17,137 nucleotides of DNA from DATAVB01 sp040414495 (GTDB lineage: Bacteria > Actinomycetota > Actinomycetes > Mycobacteriales > QHCD01). The position numbers were made by a program, and so were the translations under genes. Under the pieces are notes generated by a model. It saw nothing but the letters and a program-made list of their open reading frames with translations, was not told the DNA's origin and made no database searches. This document shows positions 1-5,526 of this stretch, in pieces (positions within the stretch are counted from its first letter, which is position 1; each line of letters begins with the position of its first letter). The stretch spans positions 1 through 17,137 of the forward strand of contig JBEDUI010000023.1 in the NCBI GenBank assembly GCA_040414495.1, read 5' to 3'.

Positions 1-302
1 TCCGGCTACTGCGCGACGACGCGATCCTCGAAATGCCGCCGGCCCCAGCCTGGTTCCTCGGCCCGGAGCTGATCGGGCGGTTCCTGCGACCCCGGATCGG
101 CACGGGTGGCCCGCATTTCCTGCTTCCTACCGGGGCCAACCGGCAGCCGGCCGTCGCGGTCTACCGGGCCGATACGGAAGGCATCATGCGCGCGCACGGA
201 ATTCACGTGCTCGGCGTACGGGGCGAGCAGATCGTCCGGATCACCGCGTTTCTGGACACCGACGGTTTCGCCAGGTTCGATTTGCCGTTGATCTGGCGAT
301 GA
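1..302 (+). CDS. ECF sigma-70 factor, C-terminal SnoaL-like part (5' truncated by window)
   Basis: The reading frame is already open at the first bases and ends in TGA at 300-302, so only about the last 99 residues are present. The visible stretch has the signature LLRDDAILEMPPAPAWFLGP followed by IGRFL, then a QPAVAVYR strand and a terminal RITAFLDTDGFARF strand. This matches the SnoaL/NTF2-like domain at the C-terminus of SigG/SigJ-type ECF sigma factors of actinomycetes, which regulates sigma activity. The sigma-2 and sigma-4 domains would lie to the left of the window. The next gene begins in an ATGA overlap, so the two are probably co-translated. The family call rests on motif recognition from a partial protein. 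No ATG should be taken as a start within the window: the methionine at 33 is internal. Confidence 0.8.
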   Translation, partial: RLLRDDAILEMPPAPAWFLGPELIGRFLRPRIGTGGPHFLLPTGANRQPAVAVYRADTEGIMRAHGIHVLGVRGEQIVRITAFLDTDGFARFDLPLIWR

Positions 303-841
303 GCGCGCTTTTGGGAGCCGCGGTCGATTACGCACGGCAGGCGGTTACCGGTATTACGCCCGAGTCGTTGGATTCGAGTACGCCGTGTGCCGGTTGGGAT
401 CTGGGAATGCTGCTGGCACACCTCAACGACTCGCTGGCCGCGTTGTACGAGGGGATCGACGGCGGCCGGATCGCCCTGTTTCCGGCGGATTCGCGGGCTG
501 AAGATGCCGACGTGGTCGATACGTTCCACCGCCGGGCCTGGCTGCTGGCACTGGCCAACCGGGCGCGGCCGGCCGATGCGACGATCGGTGGCTGCCCGCT
601 TTCCGGCGACGTACTCACCGGAGTCGGCGCGATCGAAATCGCCGTACACGGTTGGGATATCGCGCAGGCCCGGCACCACGCCCGGCCGATTCCCGCTGAT
701 CTGGCGGGGGAGTTGCTGCGGTTCGCTCCGGTATTGACCTCAGCGGCGATCCGGCATCGGCTTTTCGCGGCGCCCCGGGTCGTGCCGGCGCGGGCCGGTC
801 CGGGGGATCAGTTGGTCGCGTTCCTCGGCCGTGAGCCCTGA
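299..841 (+). CDS. DinB-fold metal-binding protein (TIGR03086 / maleylpyruvate isomerase N-terminal family)
   Basis: This 180-aa protein begins with the family signature TPCAGWDLGMLLAHLNDS (residues 28-45) and has a second helix GAIEIAVHGWDIAQA. H41, E113 and H117 are the probable metal ligands of the four-helix DinB/YfiT-like bundle. Actinomycete members include mycothiol-dependent maleylpyruvate isomerase and many uncharacterised thiol-linked enzymes. The substrate here is unknown. The start overlaps the stop of the sigma factor gene by four bases (ATGA), implying translational coupling, and ECF sigma genes of this type often carry small enzymes nearby. The stop TGA at 839-841 directly abuts the stop of the convergent dinB with no intergenic base. 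Family assignment is solid; specific function is inferred only to the level of a metal- and thiol-associated enzyme. Confidence 0.82.
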   Translation: MSALLGAAVDYARQAVTGITPESLDSSTPCAGWDLGMLLAHLNDSLAALYEGIDGGRIALFPADSRAEDADVVDTFHRRAWLLALANRARPADATIGGCPLSGDVLTGVGAIEIAVHGWDIAQARHHARPIPADLAGELLRFAPVLTSAAIRHRLFAAPRVVPARAGPGDQLVAFLGREP

Positions 842-2038
842 TTAATCGGGCAGCATCGGCATTGTCAGGCCCTCATCGCGCCCGAGCAGTACGGCCCGGG
901 TGACTGCTTGTGACCCGAACCGTTCTTTCAGCTCGTCGAGCGTTTCGTCCAATGTCGTTCCGCTGTGTTTCTCGAACGGCAGCGCCAGTTGGACGCGGTC
1001 GTCGTTATCAAGATTGGCGACCGAAATTCCCACCAACGTGCAGCCCTGCGCGTCGATCATGGGCAACGCGGCCGCCAACAGAATTCGGGCCGCGGTCAGA
1101 ATTGTCTGCGTCCGGGCGGTGGCTTGGGCGAGCGTGTGGGAGCGGGTTGCCCGGGTGAAGTCGCCGAACCGCAGCCGCAGGACGACAGTCCGTCCGACCC
1201 GGTGCGCGGCCCGCATCCGCCGGGTGATCCGGTCGACCAGCCCGACGAGCACGGCATCCAACTCGGCCGGCGTGCGCCCACGACGACCCAGCGCCCGTTG
1301 CGAGCCGATCGAACCACGTCGCCGGCCGACCTGGACCGGGCGCGGGTCGCGGTTGTGGGCCAACGCGTGCAAATGCCGCCCGACGCCCCGACCGAGCATC
1401 GCGATCAACGCCGCCTCGGTCAGTCCGGCGACCTGGCCGACCGTCGTGATGCCGCGCCCGCGTAGCTTCTCCGACGTCGCCGCGCCCACGCCCCAGAGCC
1501 GCTCGATCGGCAGCGGGTGCAGGAAATCCAGCTCGCCGTCCGGCGGTACGACCAGCAGACCGTCGGGTTTGGCGACGCCGCTCGCGACCTTGGCCAGGAA
1601 CTTCGTGCGGGCCACGCCGACCGTGATCGGTAGGCCGACCCGGGCCAGCACTTCCCGGCGCAAGCGGACGGCGATATCCGGTGCCGTACCGGAAATGCGG
1701 CGTAATCCGCCGACGGCCAGAAAAGCCTCGTCGATCGAGAGCCCTTCGACCATGGGCGTGGTGTCGTTGAAGACCTCGAAGACGGCCTTGCTCGCCTCGG
1801 AGTACGCGGACATTCGGGGTGGTACGACGATCGCCTGCGGGCATAAGCGGCGGGCCTCGCCGCCGCCCATCGCGGTCCGGATTCCGTACGCCTTGGCCTC
1901 GTAGCTGGCGGCCAGCACGACCCCGCCGCCGACGATGACCGGCCGGCCACGTAGGCGCGGATTGTCACGCTGCTCGACCGATGCGTAGAACGCGTCGAGG
2001 TCGGCGTGCAGGATCGTCGCGCCATCGGACACGAACAT
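842..2038 (-). CDS. dinB: DNA polymerase IV (Y-family translesion polymerase)
   Basis: The 398-aa protein carries the full Y-family catalytic core: HADLDAFYASVE (residues 11-22) with metal ligand D13 and probable steric-gate Y18, and LSIDEAFL (101-108) with D104 and E105. The thumb has the helix-hairpin-helix run VGAATSEKLRGRGITTVGQV. The little-finger domain follows, and QLALPF at 350-355 resembles a beta-clamp binding motif. It would copy past DNA lesions and slipped termini at the cost of fidelity. The ATG at 2036-2038 sits inside a perfect LexA-box palindrome (2032-2045), and no good Shine-Dalgarno precedes it. The transcript may therefore be short-leadered or leaderless, with GTG two codons later as an alternative start. 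SOS induction is inferred from the box. Upstream lies a 700-bp repeat cluster rather than another gene. Confidence 0.95.
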   Translation of the reverse strand: MFVSDGATILHADLDAFYASVEQRDNPRLRGRPVIVGGGVVLAASYEAKAYGIRTAMGGGEARRLCPQAIVVPPRMSAYSEASKAVFEVFNDTTPMVEGLSIDEAFLAVGGLRRISGTAPDIAVRLRREVLARVGLPITVGVARTKFLAKVASGVAKPDGLLVVPPDGELDFLHPLPIERLWGVGAATSEKLRGRGITTVGQVAGLTEAALIAMLGRGVGRHLHALAHNRDPRPVQVGRRRGSIGSQRALGRRGRTPAELDAVLVGLVDRITRRMRAAHRVGRTVVLRLRFGDFTRATRSHTLAQATARTQTILTAARILLAAALPMIDAQGCTLVGISVANLDNDDRVQLALPFEKHSGTTLDETLDELKERFGSQAVTRAVLLGRDEGLTMPMLPD

Positions 2039-2045
2039 ATGTTCG
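2032..2045 (-). promoter_or_regulatory. LexA/SOS box overlapping the dinB start codon
   Basis: CGAACATATGTTCG is a perfect 14-bp palindrome that fits the Gram-positive SOS box CGAACRNRYGTTCG at every position. The dinB ATG (2036-2038) is inside it. LexA bound here would block initiation or early elongation of dinB until cleaved after DNA damage. The site is seen directly; LexA control is inferred from the consensus. Confidence 0.85.
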
Positions 2046-2060
2046 CATCCAGTCGCTCCG

Positions 2061-2097
2061 AACGCGAGGAATTGTTTGCTGGTCTACTCGGTCGATT
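2061..2097. repeat. 37-bp direct repeat, copy 1
   Basis: This segment begins AACGCGAGGAATTGTTTGC and matches 2246-2282 at 34 of 37 positions, with an offset of 185 bp. The two copies bracket inverted-repeat element A (2152-2227). The copy lies in the dinB upstream region, outside the LexA box. Confidence 0.8.
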
Positions 2098-2151
2098 TGG
2101 GATGGCCGGTACGGGCGGCGACGGGCCACACCGTGCGGGTTGCCGCGCCCT

Positions 2152-2227
2152 TTGTTGATCATGAAGTTCCCTGCGCGACACGCCGGCGACACGCCGACAA
2201 ATATGTCGGGATCGTCATGATCAACAA
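2152..2227. repeat. 76-bp inverted-repeat element A (MITE/REP-like)
   Basis: The element has perfect 13-bp terminal inverted repeats, TTGTTGATCATGA at the left and TCATGATCAACAA at the right. The interior holds two copies of GCGACACGCC one base apart and a small CCGACA/TGTCGG stem. A second copy at 2636-2711 is exactly the same length and differs at about 9 of 76 positions, mostly in the right half. It carries no coding capacity. It looks like a non-autonomous mobile palindrome or an extragenic repeat. The class is inferred from structure; no transposase is present in the window. Confidence 0.8.
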
Positions 2228-2245
2228 GTTTCGCCGGCAGCCGGC

Positions 2246-2282
2246 AACGCGAGGAATTGTTTGCCGGTTTACTCGGTCGCTT
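2246..2282. repeat. 37-bp direct repeat, copy 2
   Basis: Second copy of the 2061-2097 segment, three mismatches in 37 bases, starting 18 bp to the right of element A. Together the copies suggest a local duplication that carried part of the dinB upstream sequence along with element A. Confidence 0.8.
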
Positions 2283-2339
2283 CGGCCGCCGTGGTCTCGG
2301 GATCAACTGAACGCCGGGCTTTGGTCTTCGGGCGTTCGT

Positions 2340-2572
2340 GCAGCGAGCGTGAGGTGGGGGTTGTTCGGGGGTGGTCCCGCTGGCATTGGGTGCAGCGAGC
2401 GTGGGGTGGGGGCTATTTGGGTGTGCGGGTGCTGGCGTTGGGTGCGGCGAGCGTGAGGTGGGGGTTGTTCGGGGGTGTTGCCGGCGGCATTGGGTGCGGC
2501 GAGCGTGACCTGAGGGTTGTTCGGGTGCGCTGCCGCCTGCCTTGAGCGCAGCGAGGGTGACGTTAGGGCGCT
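2340..2572. repeat. 52-bp tandem repeat, four full units plus a partial fifth
   Basis: Units start at 2340, 2392, 2444, 2496 and 2548, each exactly 52 bp after the last. Each opens with GC(A/G)GCGAGCGTG and most carry GGTTGTTCGGG and a closing (T/G)TGGGT or similar. Unit 3 is very close to unit 1; units 4 and 5 diverge. Because 52 is not a multiple of three, the reading frame changes at every unit, which argues against coding on either strand. The fifth unit runs into an imperfect hairpin whose arms GTGACG (2557-2562) and CGTCAC (2598-2603) enclose a GGGCG/CGCCC pair. No function can be assigned. Confidence 0.88.
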
Positions 2573-2635
2573 TTCCGAGTGACACGACGCCCGTCAGCGT
2601 CACGTTCGGTGCAATTGGTTCCCGAAGCCCTTCCC

Positions 2636-2711
2636 TTGTTGATCATGAAGATCCCTGCGCGACACGCCAGCGACACGCCGACAAGAGTGTCGACACCTTC
2701 ATGATCAACAA
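2636..2711. repeat. 76-bp inverted-repeat element B (MITE/REP-like)
   Basis: Second copy of element A, same length and orientation. Its terminal inverted repeats are longer: TTGTTGATCATGAAG against CTTCATGATCAACAA, 15 bp and perfect. It ends 41 bp before the -35 of the arsR promoter, so a hairpin here could insulate arsR from transcription arriving from the left. That role is inference. Confidence 0.8.
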
Positions 2712-2752
2712 AAGAGGGAGCGGGCGGCGCGCAAATTCGGGGTCGCACAGCA

Positions 2753-2790
2753 TAGACATGTGACCATCTGGTCACCTATATTTTGAGTCG
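2753..2790 (+). promoter_or_regulatory. arsR promoter with operator in the spacer; leaderless start
   Basis: A -35 hexamer TAGACA (2753-2758) and a -10 hexamer TATATT (2777-2782) are separated by 18 bp. The spacer contains the perfect inverted repeat GTGACCATCTGGTCAC (2760-2775; 7-bp arms, 2-bp centre). Counting 7 bp from the -10 places the transcription start on or next to the GTG start codon at 2790, and no Shine-Dalgarno precedes it. The message is therefore probably leaderless. A repressor on the palindrome would exclude RNA polymerase; the ArsR encoded just downstream is the obvious candidate. Confidence 0.7.
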
Positions 2791-3107
2791 TGACGGACGA
2801 TGATCGCGTTTTCAAGGCCCTGGCCGATCCGACTCGTCGTTTCCTACTTGACCTGCTCTTTGGGCGTGACGGCCGAACGCTCACCGAGTTGGAGTCGGAG
2901 TTGGAGATGACCCGGTTCGGCGTGATGAAGCACCTACGGGTCTTGGAAGAGGCGAACCTGGTCGTCAGCCGCCGGTCCGGCCGGGAGAAATTGCATTTCC
3001 TGAACGCCGTGCCGATTCGGCAGATCCATGACCGGTGGATCGACAAATACACCGAATATCAGGCGTCCGCTTTGACCGACCTCAAAGCCGAGTTGGAGGA
3101 CAACTAA
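2790..3107 (+). CDS. ArsR-family winged-helix transcriptional regulator
   Basis: A 105-aa protein of typical ArsR/SmtB length. FKALADPTRRFLLDLLF (residues 8-24) is the family's opening helix, LTELESELEMTRFGVMKHLRVLEEANLV (31-58) the helix-turn-helix, and SRRSGREKLHFLN the beta wing. The classical metal-binding ELCVCDL motif is absent, as in the subgroup that pairs with SRPBCC proteins and senses something other than metal. It probably represses its own promoter through the palindrome at 2760-2775. The GTG at 2790 is chosen because it coincides with the predicted transcription start and with the family's N-terminus. The TAA stop overlaps the ATG of the SRPBCC gene (TAATG), so both proteins come from one message. 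Confidence 0.92.
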   Translation: MTDDDRVFKALADPTRRFLLDLLFGRDGRTLTELESELEMTRFGVMKHLRVLEEANLVVSRRSGREKLHFLNAVPIRQIHDRWIDKYTEYQASALTDLKAELEDN

Positions 3108-3607
3108 TGACCACTGCAACGCAGACAAGCACCGCCGTCCAAGTGCATCGGGTGTATATCAAGGCATCGACGCAAGCTGTGTGGGATGCCATCACCGATC
3201 CGGAGTGGACCCGTAAATACGGGTACGGCTGCCTTTCCCATTACGACCTGCGCCCTGGCGGGAAATTCCGGGCGGTATGGCCGGAGGAGGTGCAACGAGA
3301 CCATAATCTTGACGAATTGGCCGTTGATGGCGAGGTCATCGAGGCCGATGCGCCGCACCGACTCGTCCAGACCTGGCGGATGGTGATGGGCCCGGCGGGT
3401 GAGGGCTTCACTCGGCTCACCTGGGAAATCAAGGAAATCTCCGACGGCGTTTCCCGGTTGACCGTGACCCACGAGCTCGAGGGTGCGCCGACTGTGGCCC
3501 GATTGGTGTCCGGTGCCCAGGAGGACACCGGTGCCGGTGGCGGTTGGGACTGGGTGCTCAGCGATATGAAGAGCCTGCTGGAGACCGGTTCGTCGTTCAT
3601 CCACTGA
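3107..3607 (+). CDS. SRPBCC (AHSA1-like START/Bet v1-fold) protein
   Basis: A 166-aa protein with the AHSA1 layout: VHRVYIKASTQAVWDAITDPEWTRKY at the N-terminus (from about residue 13), LRPGGKFRAVW in the middle, VDGEVIEADAPHRLVQTWR, and a long C-terminal helix GGWDWVLSDMKSLLETG. The fold makes a hydrophobic cavity for a lipid-like or aromatic ligand. The start ATG at 3107 overlaps the arsR stop, and GGAGGA at 3095-3100 lies 6 bases before it, so this start is preferred over in-frame upstream codons. ArsR-SRPBCC pairs are common in actinomycetes, and the SRPBCC partner is often thought to bind or process the ligand the regulator senses. The ligand is unknown. It ends at a bidirectional terminator shared with the convergent molybdoenzyme gene. 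Confidence 0.9.
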   Translation: MTTATQTSTAVQVHRVYIKASTQAVWDAITDPEWTRKYGYGCLSHYDLRPGGKFRAVWPEEVQRDHNLDELAVDGEVIEADAPHRLVQTWRMVMGPAGEGFTRLTWEIKEISDGVSRLTVTHELEGAPTVARLVSGAQEDTGAGGGWDWVLSDMKSLLETGSSFIH

Positions 3608-3614
3608 CGGCGTG

Positions 3615-3655
3615 ATAAGTGGTTGGGCTCGCGCAAAGCGGGTCCCACCACTTAT
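3615..3655. terminator. Bidirectional hairpin between convergent genes
   Basis: Perfect 9-bp arms ATAAGTGGT (3615-3623) and ACCACTTAT (3647-3655) continue inward, after a single bulged base, into GGG/CCC and CGC/GCG pairs around a 5-base loop. It sits 7 bp after the SRPBCC stop and its right arm includes the TAA stop of the molybdoenzyme gene, so it can end transcription from both sides. A U-tract is weak, as is usual in high-GC genomes. Confidence 0.8.
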
Positions 3656-4710
3656 TCGGTCACGGTGACCGGGACCTGCTGCACCGCATTGTTGGCGTAG
3701 CCGCCGAGATTCCATTCCGGCGTGACCGGCTGGCGATATCCGGCTCCATCGGTGGCGCGGCAGCACAGCTGGTACGTCCCGGGCATCGCGTTCCACACGA
3801 AATGCCAGCGCTGCCAGCGGCCGAGTTCGGTTCCGCTCTCGTCCAGTTCGGCCTCGTGCCAGTTGCGGCCACCGTCCACACTGACCTCGATCGCAACCAC
3901 TGGTGCGAAACCGGACCAGGCCCGCCCGACCACTTCGCAGATTCCGGCGCGCAATGTACGGACGCGGCTAAAGAAATCCGGAATTCCCGGCGGAATCAGC
4001 AACGAGCGCGGCACCATGCGGCTGACCGGTTCGCCGGTTTCGGAGGCATCCTGCCGGAATCGATAGGCGACCTCATTCTGATAACCGGTGAACTGTTCAC
4101 TCAGGACAGTGATCCGGTTCAGCCATTTCACGTTCGTCATGCCATACCAGCCCGGCACGACGAGCCGGAGCGGAAAACCGTGCTGCACCGGAAGTGGCTG
4201 CCCGTTCAGTTCGTACGCCAGAATCGCGTCGGTGCTCATCGCCTGCTGGGCCGGCAGGCTGCGCTGGTAGTTCTGCTCCGTGCCGCCTTCGATTCCACGG
4301 TCCGCGCCGGTGAAAACCACGTCCACCGCGCCGTAAGCCACCCCCGCCTCGGACAGGACGGTGGCCAGCGGCACACCGGTCCACTCGCCGGTACCGACTG
4401 CCTCGAGCAGCCAGGGCTGGCTGGCCGGCCGCGGTTCGAGCAGCGCGCGACCGTTGCCGGCGCACTCCATCGTGACGGCTCGGGTCGTCGAGCTCAGGCG
4501 CCGTAACTCCTCGAGGGAGTACTGGATCGGTTTGCGTACCAGGCCATCCAGACGCAGCCGCCAGATAGCCGGATCGATGACGGGAATGTCGTAGTGGATG
4601 AGCAGGTAATGCAGACCCACCGGCGTTATCGGGTAGTGCAGCGCTTCAACCGGCATGCCGTGGTTACGGGTTGCAAGCTGCAACTCAGTCATCGACACGT
4701 TGTCGGTCAC
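3652..4710 (-). CDS. Sulfite oxidase-like molybdopterin oxidoreductase
   Basis: From the GTG at 4710 the protein is 352 aa, with no heme domain and no Tat signal, so it is probably cytoplasmic. The Mo-pterin domain shows VTMECAGNGR (residues 79-88), where C83 is the expected molybdenum ligand. GEWTGVPL and VQHGFPLRLVVPGWYGMTNVKWL follow, both hallmark sulfite-oxidase segments. The C-terminal third is the Mo-co dimerisation beta-sandwich (IEVSVDGGRNWHEAEL, WNLGGYANNAVQQVPV). AGGAG lies 7 bases before this GTG; the frame stays open further upstream but that part runs through a hairpin and is not protein-like. A TAGAGT -10-like hexamer at 4749-4754 could serve its promoter. The natural substrate (sulfite or another oxyanion/sulfoxide) and electron acceptor cannot be told from sequence. 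Confidence 0.9.
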   Translation of the reverse strand: MTDNVSMTELQLATRNHGMPVEALHYPITPVGLHYLLIHYDIPVIDPAIWRLRLDGLVRKPIQYSLEELRRLSSTTRAVTMECAGNGRALLEPRPASQPWLLEAVGTGEWTGVPLATVLSEAGVAYGAVDVVFTGADRGIEGGTEQNYQRSLPAQQAMSTDAILAYELNGQPLPVQHGFPLRLVVPGWYGMTNVKWLNRITVLSEQFTGYQNEVAYRFRQDASETGEPVSRMVPRSLLIPPGIPDFFSRVRTLRAGICEVVGRAWSGFAPVVAIEVSVDGGRNWHEAELDESGTELGRWQRWHFVWNAMPGTYQLCCRATDGAGYRQPVTPEWNLGGYANNAVQQVPVTVTE

Positions 4711-4765
4711 GTTCGTGCTCCTGCCGCTGTGCGGCGACGACGTACGAAACTCTAGCGCGCCGTAA

Positions 4766-4798
4766 GGACCCCGCATCGTCGCTGACGATGCGGGGTCC
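4766..4798. terminator. Strong hairpin terminator
   Basis: A perfect 15-bp stem: GGACCCCGCATCGTC (4766-4780) and GACGATGCGGGGTCC (4784-4798) with a 3-base loop. It lies 110 bp downstream (minus strand) of the 42-aa membrane-protein stop and 56 bp upstream of the molybdoenzyme start. It therefore most likely ends the upstream micro-gene transcript and separates it from the molybdoenzyme. No clear U-tract on either side. Confidence 0.78.
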
Positions 4799-4907
4799 CT
4801 TCCCCCCGGCCCCCGTGGCCCCCAGTCGTCCCGGCCAGCCGGCGTCATACCCACCGGCGGCGCGGCAAATCCTCTGAACTACGGCAACTCTGGTTACCGC
4901 TGGCAGT

Positions 4908-5036
4908 TTACTGGCCTACATGGAATGAGAGCAGGAAAATGACCCCGGCCGTATAGAGACCGATACATCCAAGCAACACGACCGCCCATCGTGTCAGCTG
5001 AGTCCAGGTTCGCCAGCTGCCGACCCAGGTTCTCAT
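4908..5036 (-). CDS. 42-aa single-span membrane microprotein
   Basis: ATG at 5034-5036 to TAA at 4908-4910 encodes 42 residues beginning MRTWVGSWRTWTQLTRW. One hydrophobic helix, AVVLLGCIGLYTAGVIFLL (about residues 18-36), is preceded by positive charges (R2, R9, R16), predicting an N-in orientation, and the tail is only FHVGQ-like and short. The start codon overlaps the stop of the zinc-ribbon frame by four bases (ATGA), the usual sign of translational coupling, and that coupling is the main support for both genes. I do not recognise a family. The pairing of a zinc ribbon and a tiny membrane protein suggests they act together, perhaps at the membrane, but this is inference. Expression would stop at the hairpin 4766-4798. 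Confidence 0.6.
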   Translation of the reverse strand: MRTWVGSWRTWTQLTRWAVVLLGCIGLYTAGVIFLLSFHVGQ

Positions 5037-5205
5037 GCCGTCAATTCCCGACCGCAGGAAACGCACTTCTTTCCGTCGGTCTCGTGGGCCAGCGTGCAGT
5101 CAGTACAGACGATCAGCCGTCCACCATGGCTGATCGGTTTTGGGGCATCCGCATTCCTACTGACAAACCAATGAAGCGTCCAACGATCACCACGAACTTG
5201 ATCAC
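5033..5205 (-). pseudogene. Frameshifted zinc-ribbon microprotein gene
   Basis: A GTG at 5205 with a strong Shine-Dalgarno (GGGGGAG, 6 bases upstream) opens a frame reading MIKFVVIVGRFIGLSVG. It then loses protein character and stops at 5113 after 30 residues. A second frame takes over with NADAPKPISHGG, then CTDCTLAHETDGKKCVSCGR, two CxxC knuckles of a small zinc ribbon, ending at TGA 5033-5035. That second frame has no ATG, GTG or TTG anywhere upstream before its stop. The span of 173 bases is one short of a multiple of three, and restoring one base near 5153 joins the two halves into a 57-aa protein. This is either a real one-base deletion, a sequencing error, or a recoding site. The downstream ATGA overlap with the membrane microprotein argues that the zinc-ribbon frame was translated. 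Confidence 0.55.
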
Positions 5206-5306
5206 GTAAAGCTCCCCCTCTTTCTTTACGGTTGATCCACCTCGCAGCACGTCTGGGGGACGACGCGCGGAAAAGGTAAAGCTGCGCTGTTATCAGCTGG
5301 CTGAGT

Positions 5307-5390
5307 TCATAGGCCCAGGTTTCGCCAAATGACCAGCTGATGACGTCGATGAGTTTGTACGGTGTAAAGATCGTTTGGGTTCAAATTCAT
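5307..5390 (-). CDS. 27-aa ORF of unknown function
   Basis: ATG at 5388-5390 to TGA at 5307-5309 encodes 27 residues, starting MNLNPNDLYTVQTHRRHQ. AAGG lies 9 bases before the ATG, a weak ribosome site. I do not recognise it with certainty, although many actinomycete genomes carry short ORFs with a similar NPNDLY opening and a longer basic tail. Another frame on the same strand stays open from here through to the zinc ribbon and reads YELSQLITAQ and SSPRRAARWINRKERG. The 27-aa product may thus be the stump of a frameshifted longer gene. It is the first of three closely spaced micro-genes on this strand. Confidence 0.35.
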   Translation of the reverse strand: MNLNPNDLYTVQTHRRHQLVIWRNLGL

Positions 5391-5494
5391 AAAGTTGCGC
5401 CTTGCGACGTCTTGCCGGTCACGAGGGGAGTACTGGTATTGGTCCGTACGATGCAGTATTTGTCTGTCGGTAGCTGACTTCGCGCCAGATAGCC

Positions 5495-5526
5495 GATCAT
5501 GCGCGAATGGTCCGCAAATCATGATC
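5495..5526. repeat. Inverted repeat at the end of the kinase gene, with a partial match to elements A/B
   Basis: GATCATG (5495-5501) and CATGATC (5520-5526) form a 7-bp stem with an 18-base loop over the TGA stop of the 5525-6142 gene, so it could act as its terminator. TCATGATCAACA (5519-5530) equals 12 of the 13 bases of the terminal repeat of elements A and B, so a solo or decayed element end is an alternative reading. Confidence 0.4.

Noticed and set aside
2340..2572. CRISPR array
   Set aside because: Units are contiguous 52-bp tandem repeats without unique spacers, and no cas gene is present.
1965..2603. 212-codon open frame on the minus strand across the dinB upstream region
   Set aside because: It reads through the 52-bp tandem repeat and element A, giving low-complexity Pro/Arg/His-rich peptide, and the repeat period breaks frame every unit.
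4991..5209. 72-codon plus-strand frame
   Set aside because: It lies antisense to the zinc-ribbon and membrane microprotein frames and has no ribosome site or motif.
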